This document shows, one piece after another, positions 33,878 to 40,912 of a stretch of 64,000 nucleotides of DNA (positions are counted from its first letter, which is position 1; each line of letters opens with the position of its first letter). The stretch comes from Pseudomonas asplenii. GTDB taxonomy: Bacteria > Pseudomonadota > Gammaproteobacteria > Pseudomonadales > Pseudomonadaceae. Below the pieces are notes generated by a model. That model did not search any database, was not told the DNA's origin, and saw only the letters and a list, made by a program, of their open reading frames with translations. The DNA lies in assembly GCF_001293465.1 (NCBI RefSeq), contig NZ_JSYZ01000009.1, forward strand, positions 475,090-539,089. The letters run 5' to 3'. A program made the translations under genes and the position numbers.

Positions 33878-34620
33878 TCCGGTTGCTCCACGAGATCGAG
33901 CAGCCGGCTCGGTGCGACGCCGAGCAGTTCGCGCACTTCCTTGGAGAAATGCGACGAGGAGGCATAACCGTATTCCAGTGCGACGTCGGTCAGCGAGCCA
34001 CCGCCGCGGATCATCCGCAACAGCGCCTTGGCCGCGCGCCAGTCCCGCAGCTCCGGCTTGGCCGCGCCTCCCAGCGCCTGGTGGCACAGCCGCCGAAAAT
34101 GCGAGACCGAAACCCCGTAGCGTCGGGCCAGGCCGATCAGTTTTTCGCTGGCGGTGCCCTGCTCCAGCAGGAACCGCACCAGCCAGTAGCTCGCGCTCTG
34201 GCGCAGCACGCTGGCGAATCGTCGATAGTCGGGATCGTCGCGCAGCGCCCGTTCGATGTACCACCGCTCCAGGCACGCCCGGCTGCGGCTCACCGCCGGC
34301 GGCATGGGCAGGACCGCCCAGGGTTGTGCGCACGGACGGTCGCGCTCGACGGTCACGCCCATGTCGATGAACACCTGCAGTTTCATCAGGCAAGTGCCGG
34401 GCAACGCCGCACTGCACCAGTCTCCGGAGACGACCCGCAACGCATTGCGCCCGACCACCAGGCCCTGCCAGCCGGGCGGCAGGTAGCCCCCCACCATCGA
34501 CTCGTCGCAAGCCAGGCATGCACCGGCGTCGCCGGCCCGCACGAACGACACCCGTTGCGCGGAGACTCCTCCGGGACACGTCATCGCAAAGCGTTGATCA
34601 GCCTGCACCGTGTATTCCAC
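33874..34620 (-). CDS. invF: AraC-family activator InvF-like
   Basis: 248 residues with an AraC/XylS double helix-turn-helix at the C-terminus (about 145-245: LIGLARRYGVSVSHFRRLCHQALGG..., SLTDVALEYGYASSSHFSKEVRELLGVAPSRL). The N-terminal domain is divergent, as in InvF/MxiE. InvF with SicA as co-activator drives the effector and translocator genes in SPI-1. The start is GTG at 34620 without an ideal ribosome binding site, so a later start (ATG 34584) cannot be ruled out. It is the first gene of the inv-spa block and overlaps invG. Confidence 0.87.
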   Translation of the reverse strand: MEYTVQADQRFAMTCPGGVSAQRVSFVRAGDAGACLACDESMVGGYLPPGWQGLVVGRNALRVVSGDWCSAALPGTCLMKLQVFIDMGVTVERDRPCAQPWAVLPMPPAVSRSRACLERWYIERALRDDPDYRRFASVLRQSASYWLVRFLLEQGTASEKLIGLARRYGVSVSHFRRLCHQALGGAAKPELRDWRAAKALLRMIRGGGSLTDVALEYGYASSSHFSKEVRELLGVAPSRLLDLVEQPD

Positions 34621-34633
34621 CTGTCGTCGATCA

Positions 34634-34708
34634 GTCGCGGACGATGATGGCCCGATCCCCCTGCCAGATCATGATGAGAAGCTGATGGCCACCCGGCACG
34701 TCCGCGAC
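34634..34708. promoter_or_regulatory. Long-range inverted repeat between invF and nasS
   Basis: Two perfectly complementary 10-base arms, GTCGCGGACG (34634-34643) and CGTCCGCGAC (34699-34708), are separated by 55 bases. One arm adjoins the invF start codon; the other ends two bases before the nas sigma-54 element. They could be a pair of operator half-sites or the stem of an RNA hairpin in the invF leader. The function is inferred. Confidence 0.4.
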
Positions 34709-34710
34709 AG

Positions 34711-34726
34711 TGGCATATGCCTTGCT
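34711..34726 (+). promoter_or_regulatory. Sigma-54 promoter for nasST
   Basis: TGGCATATGCCTTGCT has the sigma-54 GG and GC dinucleotides exactly ten bases apart, and 13 of the usual conserved positions are close to TGGCAC-N5-TTGCW. The expected start of transcription, about 12 bases after the GC, is 34737-34740, just before the first leader hairpin at 34741. NtrC activation would fit nitrogen control, but no NtrC site was found. Confidence 0.7.
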
Positions 34727-34740
34727 ACATCCCGACAAAC

Positions 34741-34827
34741 CCTGGCCAACGGCGGCCGGGCTGCAAGGACAAAGACGTCGTAACCCGCCAGCGCCAGAGG
34801 CGTCGGCCGGGTGCGACGTTTTTTTTT
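34741..34827 (+). promoter_or_regulatory. ANTAR (NasT) antitermination leader of nasST
   Basis: Hairpin P1 has a 7-bp stem (34741-34747 with 34754-34760) and hexaloop AACGGC. Hairpin P2 has a short stem and hexaloop AAAGAC (34771-34776). Both loops carry the A1 and G4 bases required by ANTAR proteins. The P2 region also forms the 5' arm of an intrinsic terminator (ACGTCG...ACCCG with CGGGT...CGACGT, 34775-34819) followed by nine Ts. NasT binding to the two loops should prevent termination when nitrate releases it from NasS. Confidence 0.82.
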
Positions 34828-34843
34828 GAAGAGTGAAACGCCG

Positions 34844-36055
34844 ATGAACGAACTCCCCGCCTCCCCCCTCGCCTGGGTCAACGGCAGCGATGCGCCAGAG
34901 AAACCCAGCCTGGATCTCGGCTTCATGCCCCTGAGCGACTGTGCCTCGCTGGTGGTCGCCGCCACCCAGGGCTTTGCCCAGCCATACGGCCTGACCCTGA
35001 ATCTCAGGCGCCAGCCGTCCTGGGCCAGTCTGCGCGACAAGCTGGTCAGCGGCGAACTGGACGCCGCCCACAGCCTCTACGGATTGATCTACGCCGTGCA
35101 CCTGGGCATCGGCGGCAGCCCGGCCACCGATATGGCGGTGCTGATGGGCCTGAACCAGAACGGCCAGAGCATCAACCTCTCCCCGGCCCTGCAGAAGGCC
35201 GGCGTGACCAGCCCTGAAGCACTGGGCCGACACGCGCACCAGAATGGCGCAAGGCTGACCTTTGCCCAGACGTTTCCCACCGGCACCCACGCCATGTGGC
35301 TGTATTACTGGCTGGCCAGCCAGGGCATACACCCACTCAGGGACGTCAACAGCGTGGTGGTGCCGCCGCCCCAGATGATCACGCACCTGCGCGCCGGACG
35401 GATCGACGGTTTCTGCGTCGGCGAGCCCTGGAGCGACAGCGCGGTCAGGCAGGGCCTGGGCTTCACCCTGGCCACCAGCCAGACGATCTGGCCCGATCAC
35501 CCGGAGAAGGTGCTGGGCTGCACCCGGGCGTTCGTCGAGCAGTACCCCAATACCGCACGAGCCCTGATGATGGCGGTGCTCGAAGCCAGCCGGTTCATCG
35601 AGCAGAGCCCGGAAAACCGCCGCAGCACGGCGCAACTGCTCAGCGGCAGCGATTATCTCGATGCGCCGCTGGAGCATATCCAGCCACGCCTGCTCGGCGA
35701 CTACGAGGACGGCCTCGGCCAACGCTGGCAGGATCCCCACGCCTTGCGTTTCCACGCTGCCGGCGCGGTGAACCTGCCCTATCTGTCGGACGGCATGTGG
35801 TTCATGACCCAGTTCCGCCGCTGGGGGCTGCTGCGCGAGGATCCCGACTACCTCGGCGTCGCCCGCCAGGTGCAGCAACTGGAACTGTATCGCCAGGCCG
35901 CCGCCGTGCTGGGCATCGGGCACGGGCCTGAGGTGATGCGCAGCAGCCGCCTGATCGATGGCCAGATCTGGGACGGCAGCGACCCGGCCGGCTATGCCCG
36001 CAGTTTCCGGCTGCATGCCATGAGCGACGCGCCCGCCGCGTTCGCCCGTCACTGA
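34844..36055 (+). CDS. nasS: Nitrate sensor NasS (NrtA/CmpA-like, cytoplasmic)
   Basis: 403 residues of the ABC-type nitrate-binding protein family (LDLGFMPLSDCASLVVAATQGFAQPYGLTLNL, SLYGLIYAVHLGIGG, PTGTHAMWLYYWLASQGIHP, VGEPWSDSAVRQGLGF) but without a signal peptide. That is the NasS form, which binds nitrate in the cytoplasm and holds the antiterminator NasT inactive when nitrate is absent. ATG at 34844 lies 17 bases after the terminator T tract, with GAAGAG before it. It is in an operon with nasT, 14 bases apart. Confidence 0.92.
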   Translation: MNELPASPLAWVNGSDAPEKPSLDLGFMPLSDCASLVVAATQGFAQPYGLTLNLRRQPSWASLRDKLVSGELDAAHSLYGLIYAVHLGIGGSPATDMAVLMGLNQNGQSINLSPALQKAGVTSPEALGRHAHQNGARLTFAQTFPTGTHAMWLYYWLASQGIHPLRDVNSVVVPPPQMITHLRAGRIDGFCVGEPWSDSAVRQGLGFTLATSQTIWPDHPEKVLGCTRAFVEQYPNTARALMMAVLEASRFIEQSPENRRSTAQLLSGSDYLDAPLEHIQPRLLGDYEDGLGQRWQDPHALRFHAAGAVNLPYLSDGMWFMTQFRRWGLLREDPDYLGVARQVQQLELYRQAAAVLGIGHGPEVMRSSRLIDGQIWDGSDPAGYARSFRLHAMSDAPAAFARH

Positions 36056-36069
36056 TCGGAGGCCTGAAC

Positions 36070-36645
36070 ATGCTGCGTATCCTGCTGATCAACGACACCG
36101 CGAAAAAGGTCGGACGCCTGCGGGCCGCCCTGGTCGAGGCCGGCTTCGAGGTCATCGACGAGTCGGGACTGACCATCGACCTGCCCGCGCGCGTGGAGAG
36201 CGTGCGCCCCGACGTGATCCTGATCGATACCGAATCCCCCAGCCGCGACGTGCTGGAACAGGTGGTGCTGGTCAGCCGCGACCAGCCCCGGCCCATCGTG
36301 ATGTTCACCGACGAACACGATCCGGGGGTGATGCGCCAGGCCATCAAGTCCGGGGTCAGCGCCTACATCGTCGAAGGCATCCAGGCCCAGCGCCTGCAGC
36401 CGATCCTCGACGTGGCCATGGCCCGTTTCGAGAGCGACCAGGCGCTGCGTGCCCAATTGCAGGCACGGGACCAGCAGTTGGCCGAGCGCAAGCGCATCGA
36501 ACAGGCCAAGGGCCTGCTGATGAAAATGAAGAACTGCAAGGAAGAGGAGGCCTATACCCTGATGCGGCGCCAGGCCATGAGCCGCCAACAGAAACTGATC
36601 CAGGTCGCCGAGCAGATCATCGCCATGAGCGAACTGCTCGGCTGA
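36070..36645 (+). CDS. nasT: Nitrate-responsive antiterminator NasT (ANTAR)
   Basis: 191 residues. The N-terminal pseudo-receiver (about 1-120) contains VILIDTESPSRD in the phospho-acceptor position. A helix linker leads to the RNA-binding ANTAR domain (about 135-190), with KRIEQAKGLLMKMKNCKEEEAYTLMRRQAMSRQQKLIQVAEQI. NasT binds the paired hexaloops found upstream of nasS and of the nitrate transporter gene. Its activity is controlled by NasS and nitrate rather than by phosphorylation. Confidence 0.95.
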   Translation: MLRILLINDTAKKVGRLRAALVEAGFEVIDESGLTIDLPARVESVRPDVILIDTESPSRDVLEQVVLVSRDQPRPIVMFTDEHDPGVMRQAIKSGVSAYIVEGIQAQRLQPILDVAMARFESDQALRAQLQARDQQLAERKRIEQAKGLLMKMKNCKEEEAYTLMRRQAMSRQQKLIQVAEQIIAMSELLG

Positions 36646-36658
36646 GGCGCAGCCAGCC

Positions 36659-36674
36659 TGGCCCGCCTCTTGCT
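36659..36674 (+). promoter_or_regulatory. Sigma-54 promoter of the nitrate transporter operon
   Basis: TGGCCCGCCTCTTGCT matches TGGCACG-N4-TTGCW at all but one fixed position, with GG and GC ten bases apart. The predicted transcript would start near 36685, four bases before the P1 hairpin, as in the nasST leader. Confidence 0.75.
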
Positions 36675-36688
36675 TATCCGAACCTGCA

Positions 36689-36779
36689 GGTAACCAACGG
36701 CGGTTGCCCCACTTTACGACAAAGACGTCGCCCACCCCTTTCGCGCCAGCGCAGCGGGTGGCGACGTCTTTTGCGTTTT
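36689..36779 (+). promoter_or_regulatory. ANTAR (NasT) antitermination leader of the transporter operon
   Basis: P1 is a 7-bp stem (36689-36695 with 36702-36708) with hexaloop AACGGC, identical to the loop in the nasST leader although the stem sequence differs. P2 is CGAC/GTCG with hexaloop AAAGAC (36721-36726), again identical. The alternative terminator pairs 36721-36737 with 36756-36771 (about 16 bp with one bulge) and ends in TTTT then GCGTTTT. The two loop sequences are preserved while stems differ, which supports RNA-level function. Confidence 0.85.
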
Positions 36780-36873
36780 GGTCCCGCAAATGGGGGCCAG
36801 TGGTGCAGCCGTGCAGGCGCATCACCGCCCCCTTGCGACAGCCCCCCTGAGACTCTTACCGCTGAGGTGCGTG

Positions 36874-38085
36874 ATGAATGCAAGTTTCTGGAAGTCCGGC
36901 CATACCCCGACCCTGTTTTCGGCCTTTCTGTATTTCGACCTGAGTTTCATGGTCTGGTACCTGCTCGGCCCCCTCGCGGTGCAGATCGCCGCCGACCTGC
37001 ACCTGACCACCCAGCAGCGCGGGCTGGTGGTGGCCACGCCGATCCTGGCCGGCGCGGTCCTGCGCTTCCTGATGGGCATGCTGGCCGACCGGCTGTCGCC
37101 CAAGACCGCCGGGATCATCGGCCAGGTCTGTGTGATCGTCGCGCTGCTGGGCGCCTGGCAACTGGGTATTCACAGTTATGAACAGGCGCTGCTGCTGGGG
37201 CTGTGCCTCGGCATGGCCGGTGCCTCGTTCGCCGTCGCCCTGCCCCTGGCCTCGCAGTGGTACCCGCCACAGCACCAGGGCAAGGCCATGGGCATCGCCG
37301 GCGCCGGCAACTCCGGCACGGTGTTCGCCGCACTGATCGCACCGCTGCTCGCGGCCTCCTTCGGTTGGAACAACGTGTTCGGTTTCGCCCTGATTCCGCT
37401 GCTCGCCACCCTGCTGCTGTTCACCCTGCTGGCCCGCAACGCCCCACAACGGCCCAAGGCCAAGTCCATGGGCGACTACATGAAAGCCTTGGGCGACCGC
37501 GACAGTTGGTGGTTCATGTTCTTCTACAGCGTGACCTTCGGCGGCTTCATCGGCCTGGCCAGCGCACTGCCCGGCTATTTCAACGACCAGTACGCCCTGA
37601 GCCCGGTGACCGCCGGCTACTACACCGCCGCCTGCGTGTTCGGCGGCAGCCTGATGCGTCCGCTGGGCGGTGCCCTGGCCGATCGTTTCGGCGGCATCCG
37701 TACGCTGCTCGGCATGTACGCCGTGGCCGCCACCTGCATCGCCGCCGTCGGTTTCAACCTGCCCGATTCCCATGCCGCCCTGGGGCTGTTCGTCCTGGCG
37801 ATGCTCGGCCTCGGGGCCGGCAACGGCGCGGTATTCCAGCTGGTCCCCCAACGCTTCCGCCTGGAAATCGGCGTGATGACCGGGCTGATCGGCATGGCCG
37901 GCGGCATCGGCGGCTTCGCCCTGGCGGCCGGCATGGGCGCCATCAAGCAGAGCACCGGCAGCTACCAGTTGGCCTTGTGGCTGTTCGCCAGCCTGGGGGT
38001 GCTCGCCTGGTTCGGCCTGCACGGAGTCAAGCGGCGCTGGCGCACCACCTGGGGCTCGGCAGCCGTGACCGCGGCCAGGGTCTGA
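36874..38085 (+). CDS. nasA: Nitrate/nitrite MFS transporter (NarK/NasA type)
   Basis: 403 residues with 12 hydrophobic segments. The nitrate signature motifs appear as GIAGAGNSGTVFAALIAPLLA and GLIGMAGGIGGFALAAGMG (G-x-G-N-x-G type). The conserved Arg in helix 2 is seen in GAVLRFLMGMLADR. ATG at 36874 with GAGG seven bases ahead was chosen; the longer open frame starts inside the leader terminator. It should import nitrate for assimilation. It is followed eight bases later by the kinase-phosphatase gene. Confidence 0.92.
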   Translation: MNASFWKSGHTPTLFSAFLYFDLSFMVWYLLGPLAVQIAADLHLTTQQRGLVVATPILAGAVLRFLMGMLADRLSPKTAGIIGQVCVIVALLGAWQLGIHSYEQALLLGLCLGMAGASFAVALPLASQWYPPQHQGKAMGIAGAGNSGTVFAALIAPLLAASFGWNNVFGFALIPLLATLLLFTLLARNAPQRPKAKSMGDYMKALGDRDSWWFMFFYSVTFGGFIGLASALPGYFNDQYALSPVTAGYYTAACVFGGSLMRPLGGALADRFGGIRTLLGMYAVAATCIAAVGFNLPDSHAALGLFVLAMLGLGAGNGAVFQLVPQRFRLEIGVMTGLIGMAGGIGGFALAAGMGAIKQSTGSYQLALWLFASLGVLAWFGLHGVKRRWRTTWGSAAVTAARV

Positions 38086-38092
38086 GCGGCCG

Positions 38093-39763
38093 ATGGCCCT
38101 GCAACTGAGCTTTGCCCAGGCCAGCGCCACCGGCCCCCGCACGGAGAACCAGGACGCCGTGCGCCTGGTCACGCCGGCACCGGAGCTGGCGGCGAGCAAG
38201 GGTTATCTGTTCGCCATCGCCGACGGGGTCAGCCAGTGCGCCGACGGCGCGCTGGCGGCGCAGGCGACCCTGCAGGCGCTGGCACTCGACTATTACGCCA
38301 CGCCGGCGACCTGGGGCGTGGCCCAGGCGCTGGACCGCCTGCTGCTGGCGCAGAATCGCTGGCTGCAGGCCAATGGCGGCGGACAACCGCTGCTCACCAC
38401 CCTGAGCGCCGTGGTCTTGCGCGGACGGCGCTTCACCCTGGCCCATGTCGGCGATTGCCGGGTCTATCGCTGGCATGACGACCAGTTGCAGCGGATCAGC
38501 CAGGATCATGTCTGGGAACAACCGGACATGCAGCACGTTCTCAAGCGCGCCCTGGGCCTGGACCAGCACCTGGTGGTCGACTATCTCGATGGCGAACTGC
38601 GCCAGGGCGAAAGTTTCGTCCTGCTCAGCGACGGCGTCTGGGCCACCCTCGGCGATGGGGCGATTGCCACTATCCTGCGTGAACAGCCCGAGCCGAATGA
38701 TGCGGTGAAGACCCTGGTCAATGCCGCACACCTGGCCGGCAGCCAGGATAACGCCAGTGCGCTGCTGGTGAGGGTCGAGCAACCGGGGGAAAACAGTCTC
38801 GGTGACACGCTGATCCAGTTGCAGCAATGGCCGTTGCCGCCGCTGCTCAAGCCCGGCCAGTTCTTCGAGGGGTGGCAGGTCGACAGCCTGCTGGCGCAGA
38901 GCCGGCAATCGCTGCTCTACCGGGTGCGGGATGCCCAACAACAGCCCTGGTTGCTCAAGACCCTGCCCGCGAGCCGTCACGCCGAGCCCGACGCCGGCCA
39001 GGGGCTGCTGCTGGAGGAGTGGTTTCTGCGCCGGGTGGCCGGGCGCTGCTTTCCCGAAGTGCACCCTGCCCCGCAACGCCAGCACCTGTATTACCTGATG
39101 CGCGAATATCCGGGCCAGACCCTCGCCGAACGGTTCCGGCAGGTCGGGCCGCTGCCACTGGCGCAATGGCAGGAGTTGGCCAGGCGCACCCTGCAGGCGG
39201 TCGGCATGCTCCATCGGCGCAACATCCTGCACCGCGACATCAAGCCGCAGAACCTGCACCTGGGCAGCGATGGCGAGTTGCGCCTGCTGGATTTCGGCCT
39301 GGCCTATTGTCCGGGGCTGAGCGAAGCACCTGGCCCGGAACTGCCGGGCACCCCCGGCTACATCGCACCGGAAGCCTTCGACGGGCAGCCGCCGGACGTC
39401 CGCCAGGACCTCTACAGTGTCGGCGTCAGCCTGTTTCATCTATTGACCGGGCATTACCCCCATGGCGAGCTCGAAGCCTTCCAGCGCCCGCGCTTCGGTA
39501 CGCCGGTCAGTGCCGCACGTTATCGCCCGGATCTCCCCGAATGGCTGGCCCACAGCCTGAATCGGGCGATCGCGGTGGCCCCCTCGGAACGCTACGAGAC
39601 GGCCGAGCAGTGGCTGCTGGAGCTGGAGAAAGGTGAGCGCAATGTGCTGGGCGTGCGCCCGCGACCACTGCTGGAGCGCGAGCCGCTGAAAGTCTGGCGC
39701 ACGGTGGCGCTGCTGTCGTTGCTGGTCAACCTGGCCCTGCTGCTCTGGATGCTGAAACCCTGA
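38093..39763 (+). CDS. Fused PP2C phosphatase - Ser/Thr protein kinase
   Basis: 556 residues. Residues 1-235 form a PP2C-type phosphatase: TENQDAV (17-23), IADGVSQ (Asp44), VGDCRVYR, SDG (179-181) and QDN with Asp219. Residues about 258-515 form a Hanks-type kinase: ATP-anchoring Lys289, HRDIKPQN (380-387), DFG (400-402) and GTPGYIAPEAF. The Gly-rich loop is degenerate. One C-terminal transmembrane helix (538-553) ties it to the membrane. It is cotranscribed with the nitrate transporter. In P. aeruginosa the equivalent gene lies between nasA and nirB; its substrate is unknown to me. Confidence 0.92.
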   Translation: MALQLSFAQASATGPRTENQDAVRLVTPAPELAASKGYLFAIADGVSQCADGALAAQATLQALALDYYATPATWGVAQALDRLLLAQNRWLQANGGGQPLLTTLSAVVLRGRRFTLAHVGDCRVYRWHDDQLQRISQDHVWEQPDMQHVLKRALGLDQHLVVDYLDGELRQGESFVLLSDGVWATLGDGAIATILREQPEPNDAVKTLVNAAHLAGSQDNASALLVRVEQPGENSLGDTLIQLQQWPLPPLLKPGQFFEGWQVDSLLAQSRQSLLYRVRDAQQQPWLLKTLPASRHAEPDAGQGLLLEEWFLRRVAGRCFPEVHPAPQRQHLYYLMREYPGQTLAERFRQVGPLPLAQWQELARRTLQAVGMLHRRNILHRDIKPQNLHLGSDGELRLLDFGLAYCPGLSEAPGPELPGTPGYIAPEAFDGQPPDVRQDLYSVGVSLFHLLTGHYPHGELEAFQRPRFGTPVSAARYRPDLPEWLAHSLNRAIAVAPSERYETAEQWLLELEKGERNVLGVRPRPLLEREPLKVWRTVALLSLLVNLALLLWMLKP

Positions 39764-39783
39764 GCACTGAATTGCAGGCAAAG

Positions 39784-39809
39784 AAAAGCCCGGCCTGAGC
39801 CGGGCTTTT
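39784..39809. terminator. Bidirectional terminator between the kinase gene and oprF
   Basis: An 11-bp perfect stem (AAAAGCCCGGC/GCCGGGCTTTT) around CTGA, symmetrical with A4 and T4, lies between two converging genes. Confidence 0.9.
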
Positions 39810-39825
39810 CGCAACACCAGGCTAA

Positions 39826-40806
39826 TTACTTAGCTTGGGCTTCAACGGAAGCTTCTACGCGACGGTTGATCGCACGGCCAGCTTCGGTGGCGTTGTCAGC
39901 CACTGGACGGGATTTGCCGTAGCCGACAGCGTCGATGCGGCTAGCAGCAACACCTTTCTGAACCAGAATTTCCTTAACAGCCTGAGCGCGACGCTCGGAC
40001 AGCTTCTGGTTGTAGGCTTCAGTACCGATGCTGTCGGTGTGACCAGCAACCACGGTAGTGGTTTGTGGGTACTGCTTCATGAAGTCAGCCAGGTTCTGCA
40101 CGTCGCCGTAGCTGTTTGGCTTGACCACTGCCTTGTTGAAGTCGAACTTCACGTCCAGCTCAACTTTGACCACTTCAGCCACTGGAGCTTCAGGAGCCGG
40201 AGCTGGCTCTTGAGCAACTGGAGCTGGGGCAGGTGCAGGAGCGACCTTGCCGCCGCTGCCACCGAAGTTCACGCCCAGGCCTACCAGAGCAGCGTAGTCC
40301 CACTTGCCGTTGTCCAGCTTGTAGTCGGCTTCAACGCCGGCACGAGCGTACAGGTTGTCGGTGATGTACCACTTGGCGCCAGCGCCGGTGGTCAGGAAAG
40401 TCGACTGGTCACGACCGGTGTGGCCGTCAGCAGCAACGTTGGTCAGGCTGCCGTGGGCAACGCCGCCTTCAACGTATGGACGGATTGCATCGCCAACGGT
40501 ACCGAAGTGGTACTGACCTTTCAGGCCGAACTTGTCACCGCCCAGCTTCTGGCTGCCGGTGCCGTCGTTCGAACGGGTGTGGTTGGTCTTGTCGTAGGTC
40601 AGGTTGACCGATACGTCGTCGGTGATGAAGTAGCCCAGCGAAGCGCCTGGGTTGTAGCCGTCTTCGACGTGCTTGACGCTGTCGTTGTACTGCTTCTTGT
40701 AGAACAGCTCACCCTCGACTGCGCCTTGGCCTTGTGCCAGAGCGCCGAACGAAGTTGCGGCTACAAGTGTACCAACGGCAATGCCCAAGGTGTTTTTCAG
40801 TTTCAT
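39826..40806 (-). CDS. oprF: Major outer-membrane porin OprF
   Basis: 326 residues with a signal peptide (cut after FGALAQG), an eight-strand beta-barrel N-domain (about 25-185), a Pro/Ala hinge (KVAPAPAPAPVAQEPAPAPEAP) and a C-terminal OmpA domain (about 215-326) with peptidoglycan-binding TTVVAGHTDSIGTEAYNQKLSERRAQAV. OprF joins the outer membrane to the wall and acts as a porin. It follows sigX on the same strand, and SigX activates oprF in Pseudomonas. Codon use is that of a very highly expressed gene (many TTC, AAC and GCT). Confidence 0.97.
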   Translation of the reverse strand: MKLKNTLGIAVGTLVAATSFGALAQGQGAVEGELFYKKQYNDSVKHVEDGYNPGASLGYFITDDVSVNLTYDKTNHTRSNDGTGSQKLGGDKFGLKGQYHFGTVGDAIRPYVEGGVAHGSLTNVAADGHTGRDQSTFLTTGAGAKWYITDNLYARAGVEADYKLDNGKWDYAALVGLGVNFGGSGGKVAPAPAPAPVAQEPAPAPEAPVAEVVKVELDVKFDFNKAVVKPNSYGDVQNLADFMKQYPQTTTVVAGHTDSIGTEAYNQKLSERRAQAVKEILVQKGVAASRIDAVGYGKSRPVADNATEAGRAINRRVEASVEAQAK

Positions 40807-40912
40807 CCGTTAAATCCCCATCTGGTGATTGTGAATCAGTCCCCAAACCGGGGGACAACTCGGCGACAAGTCTAGCAGAACTTGCCTGAACGTAAGAGAT
40901 ATTTGCGTCCAA

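Noticed and set aside
11248..34620. An Hrp- or Psc/Ysc-type type III system
   Set aside because: HilA-IagB, InvF, InvB, SicA-SipBCD-IacP and the prgHIJK-orgABC block, with the SctF-SctI-SctJ order, are those of the SPI-1 family. No hrp-box genes or exsA/pcrV-like proteins are present.
11248..34620. A recent genomic island with mobility genes
   Set aside because: No integrase, transposase, tRNA junction or direct repeat was seen at either end, and base composition does not visibly differ from the neighbours. Old acquisition is still possible.
34631..36052. A 473-codon open frame on the minus strand across nasS
   Set aside because: It is the mirror of nasS, and the leader hairpins and family motifs are all on the plus strand.
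34711..36779. A nitrate riboswitch instead of protein antitermination
   Set aside because: The paired hexaloops with A1/G4 and the presence of NasT with an ANTAR domain explain the leaders without a ligand-binding RNA.
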